A stretch of DNA of 16,882 nucleotides from Flavobacteriales bacterium UBA1531. Lineage in GTDB: Bacteria > Bacteroidota > Bacteroidia > Flavobacteriales_D > Sanyastnellaceae. The stretch lies in the NCBI GenBank assembly GCA_002323795.1, contig DCPZ01000068.1, positions 1 to 16,882 on the forward strand. Direction: 5' to 3'. Both the position numbers and the translations under genes were made by a program. The first letter of the stretch is position 1. The number at the start of each line of letters is the position of its first letter. The notes beneath the pieces were generated by a model that saw only the letters and a program-made list of their open reading frames with translations, searched no databases and was not told the origin of the DNA. This document shows positions 1-7,944 of this stretch, piece by piece.

Positions 1-914
1 TTGATGAGCAGCATCGTTTTGGAGTTGCACAGCGGAGTAAATTATGGGCCAAGGCTTCACCGGCACCTCATGTGCTCGTGATGACGGCGACTCCCATTCC
101 AAGAACCTTGGCCATGACGGCATATGGTGACTTGGATGTTAGCGTCATTGACGAAATGCCGCCCGGTCGAAAATCGATTAAGACGGTGCATCGCACTGAC
201 AGCGCTCGGCTATCTGTTTTTCAGTTCATTGAGGAGGAGATTGCACGTGGTCGGCAGATTTACGTCGTTTATCCATTGATCGAAGAAAGTTCGAGCATGG
301 ATTATAAGGATTTGATGGACGGATACGAAAGCCTTTCACGCCGCTTTCCACTTCCTGAATTTCGAATCGGAATCGTTCACGGTCGAATGAAGCCAGAGGA
401 CAAGGACATTGAAATGGAGCGATTTTCGAACGGAACCTCTCAGATTTTGGTTGCAACAACCGTTATTGAAGTTGGCGTGAATGTGCCAAACGCGAGCGTA
501 ATGGTCATTGAGAGTTCAGAACGCTTTGGACTTGCGCAATTGCATCAATTGCGCGGTAGAGTTGGACGCGGAGGAGAGCAAAGCTACTGCGTACTGATGA
601 CGGACGAAGAACTTTCTAAAGAGGCACGCCGCAGGTTGGAAACCATGTGCAGAACCAACGATGGATTTGAACTGGCAGAAGTAGATATGGAACTCCGAGG
701 GCCCGGCGATTTGATGGGCACACAACAGTCGGGTATACCGGATTTGAAAATGGCCGATTTGATGCGTGACAGAGAGATCTTGACCACTGCACGCTACATT
801 GGAAATCGGATTTTGGAGGAGGATGGCGATTTGAGTAAGCCAGAACACGCTATCCTCAACTCTGCGTTGATACGTGCTCGAAAAGGGCGCACAAATTGGA
901 GCAGAATCTCCTGA
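1..914 (+). CDS. recG: ATP-dependent DNA helicase RecG, C-terminal part (5' end outside window)
   Basis: RecG is a superfamily 2 helicase that unwinds and reverses stalled replication forks and branched recombination intermediates. The frame is open from the first base (first full codon at base 3) and 303 residues are visible, a little under half of a usual RecG of about 700. The visible part opens on the helicase II box DEQHRFGV (residues 1-8). It then shows motif III TATPIPRT (about 26-33), motif V around VATTVIEVGVNVP (about 149-161) and motif VI QLHQLRGRVGRG (about 179-190). The stretch ELRGPGDLMGTQQSG (about 231-245) belongs to the RecG-specific C-terminal region that follows the helicase core, and it separates RecG from Mfd and other SF2 helicases. 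The N-terminal wedge domain and the Walker A motif must lie upstream. The stop is at 912-914, and the next gene starts 10 bases later on the same strand, so the two are probably cotranscribed. Confidence 0.97.
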   Translation, partial: DEQHRFGVAQRSKLWAKASPAPHVLVMTATPIPRTLAMTAYGDLDVSVIDEMPPGRKSIKTVHRTDSARLSVFQFIEEEIARGRQIYVVYPLIEESSSMDYKDLMDGYESLSRRFPLPEFRIGIVHGRMKPEDKDIEMERFSNGTSQILVATTVIEVGVNVPNASVMVIESSERFGLAQLHQLRGRVGRGGEQSYCVLMTDEELSKEARRRLETMCRTNDGFELAEVDMELRGPGDLMGTQQSGIPDLKMADLMRDREILTTARYIGNRILEEDGDLSKPEHAILNSALIRARKGRTNWSRIS

Positions 915-924
915 ACTTTACACC

Positions 925-2748
925 ATGTCTCACCGCAGAATTTGGGCTGTCTTTATCGTCACTTTGGCCAGTTGCTTTAGCGTGTGGTGGACATTGGATC
1001 GCAGGATAGAGAAAAGACAATTATTGGATCCCGGTGCATTTGCTTCGGATCGATTTTACCGCTGGGAATTTCCTGCGACTCCGCCACTTGGAGTTTCATT
1101 CGATGAAAAAGATTTGCCTCAGGCATTTCTTTTTTCTGCAGGATCAGACACATCATCTTTCATTTGGTTTTTTCCGTTTCAGCCAAAGCAAGTTCCAGTG
1201 AAATTTTCCACAAAACCATGGGGGGGTGGATGGCTAATGGGATCCAATTTGAATAATTGGGAAGAGAATCCAGGTGAAATGGCAGCTCGATGGGCGCCCC
1301 GAATGCCGGGTCGCAACGTTCTAATTCGCCAACCAAATGGTGAGATAGAATCCTTGCACCAATTGGACAATGAACAGGCCATAATCATGAGTACGTCTTG
1401 GGTTGTCAACGCGACAGCTCCCATCGCTCCGCTTTCTGCATTTTGGGTTCAATGGTATTTGAACCTGACCAAAGCATCTGAAAGCCGATGGGAAGAAGTC
1501 CGCGTTGGAGCTTCTTCAGGGCATTTTTCAGGTGCTCAGAATGATTCGTTCATGCATTTGAGTGAAGGAAGTTGGATCACGGCTGTGGCTTCGAATGGCC
1601 AGTTCATGGCCGCTATGGAAATGTCGGATTCAACGCAAGCAGCGGGTTTAAATGGACAATGGCGTGAAGGCGTGATGCTCGTTTCCTCGGATACAGCTTT
1701 CGTCGATTGGAATGCGCTGGGGTGGCCGGATAGTGCAGCGGTATTGGAAGGTGTACCAATCAAAAATGCCGATTTTGGTTCGTGGGAATGTGGCCGCGAA
1801 AAATGGGGTGTTTATGCCGGAGATCATCGTGTGGTCTGGCAGACTCAAACTGGAATATCTCGTTTGAATTTCACTGATGAATCGTCAGTTCAGGAAAAAA
1901 GCGATTCACCTTCATCGCCACGACCAGTAGAATCAGCGTCCATTGGCTTAGCGGAATTAAATGGCCAAAACCTAGGTGTGGTGAGAAATCATCGAACGAA
2001 CAGTGGGATGGACCTGATCTGGGAATCGAGAAAGGTTCTAGCTCAAAATTCTGAAGGCAAGACAATATGGAGCTTGGGACTTAGCGGGGACGAGCGTCCG
2101 CAAGTTTGGGAAATTGATTTGTACCGCAATCGAAAATACCAAGCTGTTGTTTTCGCTGGCAAAGAGGTGCATGTAATTGATGTCTTGGGGCGCTCAGTTA
2201 AAGGGTTCCCCAAGCGTTGGTCTCAGGGTTTTTCGGCCGTTGCGGTATTGGATTACGATCGCAATCGCCAGTTTCGGTTTTTGATGGCGGCGCCAAATGG
2301 GGAGCTGTTCAATTTCCGTCGCGAGGGTGAACGCACGCCTGGTTGGAATTTCACGCCCCAACCCGATCGTTACATCACTTCACTTGCTCATCTCCGTGTT
2401 GGAAATAAGGATTATGTTTTTGCGGGCCAAGACGACAATACAGTGCGCTTCCTAAAGCGATCGGGAGAAGATCGATTTGATGCGGCATTGGAGTTTCCAT
2501 CGGGTCAAGAGCCTGTGTTTCGACTCGGAGCCACACTCGAGACATCTGCGGTCCTGTTTTTCAATGCAGCCGGAGTTTTACAAGAAAGAATCATCGGCAG
2601 CAATCAGCCGACAGGCATGGATGGCCTTACCCGTGGTCTTTCCGTGGCAGTGGAGGACCGAACTGGAGACGGAATTCCGGAGGTGGTGGTGCAGACTAGA
2701 AATGGCGAGGAAATTTGGGGAGCTAACAATGAGCGCATCAACCTTTGA
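925..2748 (+). CDS. Unrecognised anchored exported protein with propeller-like C-terminal half
   Basis: I do not recognise a named family. The protein has 607 residues from the ATG at 925. An in-frame GTG at 874 would overlap recG and only adds residues in front of the hydrophobic segment, so I prefer 925. The N-terminus has basic residues (HRR), then a hydrophobic run at about residues 6-23, and the body looks periplasmic. Within that run, LASC (residues 14-17) fits a lipobox, but hydrophobic residues continue after the Cys, so it may be a lipoprotein or simply membrane-anchored. From about residue 375 there are repeated short strand patterns of the PQQ/WD/FG-GAP kind: an AVVFAGKEVHVIDVLGRSV stretch, then AVLDYDRNRQFRFLMAAPNG, KDYVFAGQDDNTVRFL, and near the end DRTGDGIPEVVVQTRNG, which resembles an FG-GAP calcium-loop motif. 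A beta-propeller scaffold is inferred; no catalytic motif is visible. It probably shares a transcript with recG and converges on the acyl-CoA dehydrogenase gene, with 8 bases between the stops. Confidence 0.85.
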   Translation: MSHRRIWAVFIVTLASCFSVWWTLDRRIEKRQLLDPGAFASDRFYRWEFPATPPLGVSFDEKDLPQAFLFSAGSDTSSFIWFFPFQPKQVPVKFSTKPWGGGWLMGSNLNNWEENPGEMAARWAPRMPGRNVLIRQPNGEIESLHQLDNEQAIIMSTSWVVNATAPIAPLSAFWVQWYLNLTKASESRWEEVRVGASSGHFSGAQNDSFMHLSEGSWITAVASNGQFMAAMEMSDSTQAAGLNGQWREGVMLVSSDTAFVDWNALGWPDSAAVLEGVPIKNADFGSWECGREKWGVYAGDHRVVWQTQTGISRLNFTDESSVQEKSDSPSSPRPVESASIGLAELNGQNLGVVRNHRTNSGMDLIWESRKVLAQNSEGKTIWSLGLSGDERPQVWEIDLYRNRKYQAVVFAGKEVHVIDVLGRSVKGFPKRWSQGFSAVAVLDYDRNRQFRFLMAAPNGELFNFRREGERTPGWNFTPQPDRYITSLAHLRVGNKDYVFAGQDDNTVRFLKRSGEDRFDAALEFPSGQEPVFRLGATLETSAVLFFNAAGVLQERIIGSNQPTGMDGLTRGLSVAVEDRTGDGIPEVVVQTRNGEEIWGANNERINL

Positions 2749-2756
2749 CAAAGCGC

Positions 2757-3899
2757 TCAATCGGTCAATATAGATCGGCTGATAACAATTTTTTGAACCT
2801 CACTCGTGCCTTCATAAATCTGCGTGATTTTGGCATCGCGCATCAGTCTTTCCACATGATATTCTTTAACAAAGCCATATCCGCCATGGATTTGCACAGC
2901 CTCCACTGTTTGCTTCATCGCAACATCTGATGCGTACAACTTTGCCATGCTTGAGGCGAGGTCGTAGTCTTCACCAGCGTCCTTCAAAGCAGCAGCCTTC
3001 CAAACAAGCAATCGAGCGGCTTCTATCTGTGTTGCCATATCTGCCAACTTAAAAGCGATGGCTTGATGCTTGTGTATGGGTTTGCCAAATGCTTCGCGTT
3101 CTTTCGAATAGGCCAATGCCAATTCCAAAGCACCCGAGGCAATCCCCAGGGCTTGAGCTGCAATCCCGATGCGACCTCCTGAGAGGGTTTTCATGGCAAG
3201 TTTGAAGCCAAATCCGTCGGGGCCAATGCGATTTTCCTTCGGCACTTTGACGTCTTGGAACATCAAAGTATGGGTGTCAGAGCCTCGAATGCCCATTTTG
3301 TCTTCTTTCGCTCCGATGATGAACCCAGGCATGTCGCGTTCAACGATTAGTGCATTGATTCCGCGGTGTCCTTTGTCTGCATCGGTCTGCGCAATGACGA
3401 GGTAAGTGCTCGCAGAATTGCCATTCGTAATCCAGTTTTTGGTCCCGTTGAGCAAATAATGGTCGCCACAATCAATGGCCGTTGTGGCTTGAGATGTAGC
3501 ATCCGATCCGGCCTCAGGTTCACTTAAACAGAATGCTCCAATTTTATCTCCCGTCGCCAGCGGGCGAAGGTATTTTTGCTTTTGCTCCTCTGACCCATAC
3601 TCCTGAAGACCATAACAAACAAGTGAATTGTTGACGCTTACGCAGACGCTTACAGAGGCATCTACTTTGCTGAGTTCCTCCATGGCTAGAACGTAGCTCA
3701 TGGTATCCATTCCACTTCCTCCATATTGTTCCTCGACCATCATTCCCATGAAGCCAAGGGAGCCTAATTCTTTGATTTCTTCGGTTGCAAAGCGTTGCTC
3801 ATTGTCCCGCTCGATGATACTTCGTTTCAATGTTTGTTGTGCAAAATCACGCGCTGCGTCTCGCACTGCGACTTGTTCTTCCGTGAGTTCGAGGTTCAT
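2757..3899 (-). CDS. Acyl-CoA dehydrogenase (short-chain/butyryl-CoA type)
   Basis: This is an FAD flavoenzyme that oxidises an acyl-CoA to the trans-2-enoyl-CoA and passes electrons to electron-transfer flavoprotein, in fatty acid or branched-chain amino acid breakdown in the cytoplasm. From the ATG at 3899 it has 380 residues, the normal family length, starting MNLELTEEQ. The open frame runs on upstream to 4106, but that extension lacks family character and would run into anmK, so it is rejected. Visible marks are the FAD/substrate signature CLSEPEAGSDATS, the stretch WITNGNSASTYLVIAQT, the Arg/Gly-rich C-terminal domain piece HGGYGFVKEYHVERLMRDAK, and QIYEGTSEVQ near the end. The Glu of YEG (about residue 363) is the catalytic base in short-chain and butyryl-CoA dehydrogenases. 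Chain-length preference cannot be read with certainty. The gene stands alone, divergent from anmK and convergent with the unrecognised gene on its other side. Confidence 0.96.
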   Translation of the reverse strand: MNLELTEEQVAVRDAARDFAQQTLKRSIIERDNEQRFATEEIKELGSLGFMGMMVEEQYGGSGMDTMSYVLAMEELSKVDASVSVCVSVNNSLVCYGLQEYGSEEQKQKYLRPLATGDKIGAFCLSEPEAGSDATSQATTAIDCGDHYLLNGTKNWITNGNSASTYLVIAQTDADKGHRGINALIVERDMPGFIIGAKEDKMGIRGSDTHTLMFQDVKVPKENRIGPDGFGFKLAMKTLSGGRIGIAAQALGIASGALELALAYSKEREAFGKPIHKHQAIAFKLADMATQIEAARLLVWKAAALKDAGEDYDLASSMAKLYASDVAMKQTVEAVQIHGGYGFVKEYHVERLMRDAKITQIYEGTSEVQKIVISRSILTD

Positions 3900-3931
3900 T
3901 TCCTGGCTGCTTTCGGATTCATCTTTGTATT

Positions 3932-3947
3932 TGGAGAAATTGCTCCA
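3932..3947 (-). repeat. Inverted repeat in the leader of the acyl-CoA dehydrogenase gene
   Basis: TGGAG and CTCCA form a perfect 5-base inverted repeat with a 6-base loop. It lies between the candidate promoter (3959-3989) and the start codon (3899) of the acyl-CoA dehydrogenase gene, so it would sit in that gene's leader or act as an operator in the divergent region. Arms this short can arise by chance. Confidence 0.35.
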
Positions 3948-3958
3948 TCTTTCGACTT

Positions 3959-3989
3959 CAAAGATAGGGCGTTCTGGACGGCTCGTTAA
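3959..3989 (-). promoter_or_regulatory. Candidate Bacteroidota-type promoter for the acyl-CoA dehydrogenase gene
   Basis: On the minus strand, TTA (3989-3987), 20 bases, then TATCTTTG (3966-3959). The -7 box matches TAnnTTTG exactly and the -33 box differs from TTG by one base. Transcription would start near 3952 and give a leader of about 50 bases. The match rests on few fixed bases, so this is only a candidate. I found no equally good promoter for anmK in the same 108-base divergent gap. Confidence 0.4.
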
Positions 3990-4007
3990 GGATTGAATTT
4001 CAGTAAT

Positions 4008-5138
4008 ATGGCAATGGAAAGTGCAAGTCAGGAATTCGTGGTTTTGGGGATGATGTCCGGTACATCGCTTGATGCATTGGATTTGACGGTTTCCCATTTT
4101 GTGCAAGTAGCGGGTTCAATGACTTGGAGTGGTCACATTGAAGCGTTTAGTTCAATTCCGATTCCTGCAGAATGGAAAAGCAGAATTACGGCTTTAATGG
4201 ATGCCTCCGCAGTGGAATGGCACCGGACGTCTGTGGACTGGTCCAAGTGGTGCGCGAAACAGATCAAAGAGCTTATGGACTTGGGGTCCATTGACCTGAT
4301 TGTTTTTTCAGGACAAACGGTATTTCACCGACCGGAATCGGGATGGACTGGTCAACTGGGTCATGGCGCCGTGCTTCACGCAGAGGTCGACTGTCAGGTT
4401 CCAATAGTTTGTGACCTCCGTAGTTTGGATGTTTCACTTCGTGGGCAAGGTGCTCCTCTGGTTCCTGTGGCTGATGCGTTACTTTACACTAAATATGAAG
4501 CTTGTCTGAACTTGGGTGGTTTTGCGAATATCAGTTGTTCTCATCCGATCGATGGGAATCGCATTGCTTGGGATATTGGCCCTTGTAACCTTGTGCTCAA
4601 TCAATTGGCGTTTCGAGCAGGTCATGCTTTTGATGACGGCGGGCGAATGGCGGCGACAGGTAAAGTTCATGCCGATTTATGGAGTCAGTGGATGTCGCTT
4701 GCATATCATGAGCGCGAGGCACCGAAAAGTTTAGGGTCGGAATGGCTGACTAATGAATTTTGGCCAATTCTGGAATCAAGGGAAGACGCGCGTTCTCTCG
4801 AGATCCCTGATTTGCTTGCGACAGCTGCCGCATACATCGCTTCTCAGATCCGGCTCGCAGCTTGTGGCAAAACCACACTTGTAACAGGCGGGGGAGCCCA
4901 CAATGTGGAATTACTCAAATTGCTTGAAGGAGCGAATTCTTCGTTTGTGTTGGGGGATAAAATTCCGATGGTCCTCCCTGCGGCAAATGTGATTGATGGA
5001 AAAGAAGCACATGCCTTTGCGTTTTTGGGTCTTCTGCGTGCTCTAGGCCAAGACAATGTTTGGAATTCAGTCACAGGAGCTTCCATGAATAACATGGGTG
5101 GAGCCTTGTGGGGTAATTTTGCCCGACGAGGCACTTGA
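4008..5138 (+). CDS. anmK: Anhydro-N-acetylmuramic acid kinase
   Basis: AnmK opens the 1,6-anhydro ring of anhydro-MurNAc and phosphorylates it with ATP to MurNAc-6-phosphate, in recycling of cell-wall peptidoglycan in the cytoplasm. The protein has 376 residues from the ATG at 4008, within the family range. The ATG at 4014 and a TTG at 3993 are alternatives. Family marks in order are GMMSGTSLDALD (residues 14-25, nucleotide binding), FSGQTVFHRP, RGQGAPLVP, CLNLGGFANIS, WDIGPCNLVLN (its Asp aligns with the catalytic Asp of the DTGPGN motif) and the late TLVTGGGAHN. Several positions differ from the usual signatures: Ala for Gly in the first motif, no His in the SHGQT-type motif, RGQGAP for GGQGAP and DIGPCN for DTGPGN. 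The fold and order are nevertheless clear. It is divergent from the acyl-CoA dehydrogenase gene and followed after 34 bases by an amino acid dehydrogenase gene. Confidence 0.93.
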   Translation: MAMESASQEFVVLGMMSGTSLDALDLTVSHFVQVAGSMTWSGHIEAFSSIPIPAEWKSRITALMDASAVEWHRTSVDWSKWCAKQIKELMDLGSIDLIVFSGQTVFHRPESGWTGQLGHGAVLHAEVDCQVPIVCDLRSLDVSLRGQGAPLVPVADALLYTKYEACLNLGGFANISCSHPIDGNRIAWDIGPCNLVLNQLAFRAGHAFDDGGRMAATGKVHADLWSQWMSLAYHEREAPKSLGSEWLTNEFWPILESREDARSLEIPDLLATAAAYIASQIRLAACGKTTLVTGGGAHNVELLKLLEGANSSFVLGDKIPMVLPAANVIDGKEAHAFAFLGLLRALGQDNVWNSVTGASMNNMGGALWGNFARRGT

Positions 5139-5172
5139 AGTGAGTATATTCGCACTCGCCAACAGCAGTGCA

Positions 5173-6417
5173 ATGAACATGAAAGAGATGCTCCAGGCTT
5201 ATGAAAAGCGCAATCCTGAGATTGTATTTGAATGGACTGACTCCGAAACGGATGCTCGGGGCTGGGTCGTGATCAATTCCCTGCGGGGAGGGGCGGCTGG
5301 TGGCGGAACGCGAATGCATCCTCGTCTTGATAAGGGAGAAGTCGTGAGTTTGGCCAAAACAATGGAGATCAAATTTACGGTCAGTGGACCGCAAATTGGC
5401 GGCGCTAAATCTGGAATTGCCTTCGACCCCAATGACCCGCGAAAAGAAGGGGTCTTACGACGGTGGTACTCCGCTGTAACTCCGTTGCTCAAGAGTTATT
5501 ATGGAACAGGTGGCGATATGAATGTGGATGAGATTCACGAAGTCATTCCCATTACAGAAGACTGTGGCATCTGGCATCCGCAAGAAGGCGTGTTCAATGG
5601 TCATTTTAAGGCTAAGACTACAGAAAAAGTGAAGCGCATTGGTCACTTGAGACAAGGTGTCTCACAAGTGGTTGAAGACTTAAATTACATTCCAGACCTC
5701 GCGGGCGAGAGCAAATACCGGGTGGCGGATTTGATCACGGGCTATGGAGTCTCAGAATCGGTTCGGCATTTTTACGGGACTTATGGCGGCGAACTGAAAG
5801 GCAAGCGCGTAATTGTCCAAGGCTGGGGCAACGTTGGCGCCGCAGCGGCGTTTTATCTCGCGCGGGCTGGCGCGCAAATCGTTGGTATCATTGATCGAGA
5901 TGCAGGCCTGGTATGCTCTGAGGGAATGTCGATAGAGAAAGTCACAGAATTGTTTCAATCAAAAAAGGGAAACAGTTTGCATTCGGAGAATTTGATGACT
6001 TTTGAAGAAGTGAATGAACAGATTTGGGATGTGAAAGCTGATGTATTCCTGCCATGTGCAGCTTCGCGACTTGTTACGCAGGATCAGCTTGACCGAATGA
6101 TCTCTGCAGGAGTGAAGGTAATTTCGAGTGGGGCCAATGTTCCTTTCGCTGATCGAGAAATTTTTTATGGCCCCATCGCTGAATCCGCTGATGCTCGAAT
6201 TGCAGTCATTCCTGATTTCATTGCGAATTGTGGGATGGCGAGGGTTTTTGCCTATCTCATGAGTGATGCAAATGTGGATATGTCCGATAAAGGGATTTTC
6301 CAGGATACATCGGAGACGATTAAACACGCCTTGGAGACCACTCATCGAGATCGCTCGAATACGACGCTATTGGCAGCCACTGCCTTCAGAATTGCTTTGG
6401 AGAAACGCCTAGACTAG
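5173..6417 (+). CDS. Glu/Leu/Phe/Val dehydrogenase family protein
   Basis: This is an NAD(P)-dependent amino acid dehydrogenase that interconverts an amino acid with its 2-oxo acid and ammonia. It has 414 residues from the ATG at 5173, typical of glutamate dehydrogenase; an ATG at 5179 is also possible, and in-frame codons further upstream overlap anmK. Substrate domain: GGGTRMHP (about 43-50), Lys67 in TMEIKFTV, catalytic Lys79 in PQIGGAKSGI, and Asp115 in GTGGDMNVDE at the place of the catalytic Asp. NAD(P) domain: IVQGWGNVGAAA (GxGNVG at 217-222) with Asp241 at the end of the next strand, then late family motifs PCAASRLVTQDQ and DFIANCGMARVF. The subfamily with a DMNVDE loop and WHPQEGVFNGHF is familiar from Bacteroidota, but I cannot tell glutamate from leucine or other substrates. 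It lies 34 bases behind anmK, so cotranscription is plausible; a weak internal promoter (TATATTCG at 5145) could also serve it. Confidence 0.93.
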   Translation: MNMKEMLQAYEKRNPEIVFEWTDSETDARGWVVINSLRGGAAGGGTRMHPRLDKGEVVSLAKTMEIKFTVSGPQIGGAKSGIAFDPNDPRKEGVLRRWYSAVTPLLKSYYGTGGDMNVDEIHEVIPITEDCGIWHPQEGVFNGHFKAKTTEKVKRIGHLRQGVSQVVEDLNYIPDLAGESKYRVADLITGYGVSESVRHFYGTYGGELKGKRVIVQGWGNVGAAAAFYLARAGAQIVGIIDRDAGLVCSEGMSIEKVTELFQSKKGNSLHSENLMTFEEVNEQIWDVKADVFLPCAASRLVTQDQLDRMISAGVKVISSGANVPFADREIFYGPIAESADARIAVIPDFIANCGMARVFAYLMSDANVDMSDKGIFQDTSETIKHALETTHRDRSNTTLLAATAFRIALEKRLD

Positions 6418-6441
6418 TTCACAGTTTTTGCCCTCCTCAAA

Positions 6442-6471
6442 TTGCGAAAGGATGCTGATGTTGTAATTTTC
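6442..6471 (+). promoter_or_regulatory. Candidate Bacteroidota-type promoter for nhaD
   Basis: TTG (6442-6444), 19 bases, then TAATTTTC (6464-6471). This fits TTG-N19-TAnnTTTG with one mismatch at the last base. Transcription would start near 6477, about 15 bases ahead of the ATG at 6492. It is the best-spaced promoter candidate in the window and suggests the antiporter gene is transcribed separately from the dehydrogenase gene before it. Confidence 0.5.
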
Positions 6472-6491
6472 ACTTCTGAAATAAGAAAACA

Positions 6492-7865
6492 ATGGAGTTT
6501 ATCGTCTTGGCTATTTTCGTTGTGGGCTATTTGTTCATTGCGCTCGAGCACACTTTTCACATTGATAAGGCGGCAAGCGCTCTGCTCACCGGCACGCTTT
6601 GTTGGGGATTGTTTGTGATTGGTGTTCACGAGGTCCCAGGACATCTTGCTGAAGATTTTGCTTCTTTCCAAGCTCATTTTTCAGGTGATGCTTCATTGGC
6701 TTTGCATACCTTTTTTGAGCACCGCCTGTTGCATCATATGGAGGATATCAGTTCCATCTTATTCTTCTTGTTGGGCGCCATGACCATCGTTGAATTGGTC
6801 GATGCACATGAAGGATTTGCAGTAATAACCGATCGCATTAAGACTTCGAATAAGGTGCGGTTGCTCTGGATTTTGGCTGTTCTGACGTTCTTTTTTTCTG
6901 CAGTCCTCGATAATCTCACAACGTCGATCGTGATGGTCTCTTTGTTGAGGAAACTCATCGATGACAAAGAAACGAGGTGGATGTTTGCTGGAGTTGTGGT
7001 GATTGCGGCCAATGCTGGAGGTGCTTGGTCACCGATTGGAGACATCACGACGACCATGCTTTGGATCGGAAATCAATTGACGGCAGATGTGATTATAACG
7101 AATTTGATTGTCCCGTCCATGGCGTGTTTGCTGGTGCCACTTGGCATCCTCTCTTTCACGATGAAAGGCGAGGTGAATCGACCAGAAACATCGCTTCACA
7201 AGGTAGATCCGACATCCAAAGGTGAGCGCAATCTTGTTTTTATCATGGGCGTTGCAGGATTGCTTTTTGTTCCTGTATTCAAGACGGTTACGCACCTTCC
7301 ACCCTTCATGGGTATGATGCTTTCGCTCGGGGTGATGTGGGTAATTACGGAGATCATTCACCGTTCAAAGAATCATGAGGATCGAAGCCAACTCTCTGTC
7401 ATTGGAGTTTTACGAAAAATAGATGCCGCGTCGGTGTTATTTTTCCTCGGAATTCTATTGGCTGTGGCCGCATTGCAGGAAATCGGCCACCTCATTGACG
7501 CGGCGACTTGGCTGCGTGATTCAATGGGCAATGTTTATGCGATCAACGTGACCATTGGATTTTTATCGGCCATTGTCGACAATGTTCCGCTTGTTGCGGC
7601 ATCGATGGGCATGTACGATGTAACTGCTGTCGGCGCTGTTGTCACCGAGTGGGAGGGATACTTCGTGCAAAATGGAGTTTTTTGGCAATTCTTAGCCTAT
7701 TGCGCAGGAACAGGGGGGAGCGCCTTGATCATTGGCTCGGCGGCAGGTGTTGCCGTCATGGGACTCGAACGCATCGATTTTGTTTGGTATCTCAAGAAAA
7801 TCAGTCTTTTGGCTATCTCAGGATACTTGGCTGGGGCCGTTGTTTTCTGGCTCATGTTCCGGTAA
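6492..7865 (+). CDS. nhaD: NhaD-type Na+/H+ antiporter
   Basis: This inner-membrane antiporter exchanges cytoplasmic Na+ (or Li+) for external H+, giving salt and pH tolerance; NhaD belongs to the ion transporter superfamily. The 457-residue product is almost wholly hydrophobic, with about a dozen likely membrane segments. Conserved pieces are SSILFFLLGAMTIVELVDAH (about 83-102), AVLDNLTTSIVMVSLLRKL in a half-repeat, VVIAANAGGAWSPIGDITTT (about 168-187), the second half-repeat copy GFLSAIVDNVPLVAASMGM, and CAGTGGSALIIGSAAG near the C-terminus. The paired DN(L/V)(T/P) motifs and the GGAWSPIGD/GTGGSALIIGS pair show the internal duplication expected of this superfamily. Arsenite or citrate permeases are relatives, but the motifs and length fit NhaD best. 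It has its own promoter candidate. The ATG at 6492 opens on a hydrophobic segment directly, so no other start is needed. Confidence 0.94.
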   Translation: MEFIVLAIFVVGYLFIALEHTFHIDKAASALLTGTLCWGLFVIGVHEVPGHLAEDFASFQAHFSGDASLALHTFFEHRLLHHMEDISSILFFLLGAMTIVELVDAHEGFAVITDRIKTSNKVRLLWILAVLTFFFSAVLDNLTTSIVMVSLLRKLIDDKETRWMFAGVVVIAANAGGAWSPIGDITTTMLWIGNQLTADVIITNLIVPSMACLLVPLGILSFTMKGEVNRPETSLHKVDPTSKGERNLVFIMGVAGLLFVPVFKTVTHLPPFMGMMLSLGVMWVITEIIHRSKNHEDRSQLSVIGVLRKIDAASVLFFLGILLAVAALQEIGHLIDAATWLRDSMGNVYAINVTIGFLSAIVDNVPLVAASMGMYDVTAVGAVVTEWEGYFVQNGVFWQFLAYCAGTGGSALIIGSAAGVAVMGLERIDFVWYLKKISLLAISGYLAGAVVFWLMFR

Positions 7866-7944
7866 AAACAGCGAGGGGTTTGGTCGTTTTGTGAACCGCC
7901 CGCCGTCGAAAATTGATTGGGGCAGGTGCAGTGAGGCTCAATAA

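Noticed and set aside
874..924. An earlier GTG start for the unrecognised gene inside recG.
   Set aside because: The signal-type N-terminus (basic residues then a hydrophobic run) begins at the ATG at 925; the extra 17 residues would bury it.
3900..4106. An upstream extension of the acyl-CoA dehydrogenase by 69 residues.
   Set aside because: The family starts at MNLELTEEQ; the extension has no similarity and would overlap anmK on the other strand.
7866..7944. A possible terminator after nhaD.
   Set aside because: The G- and T-rich stretch after the stop forms no convincing stem followed by T's, so I do not call one.
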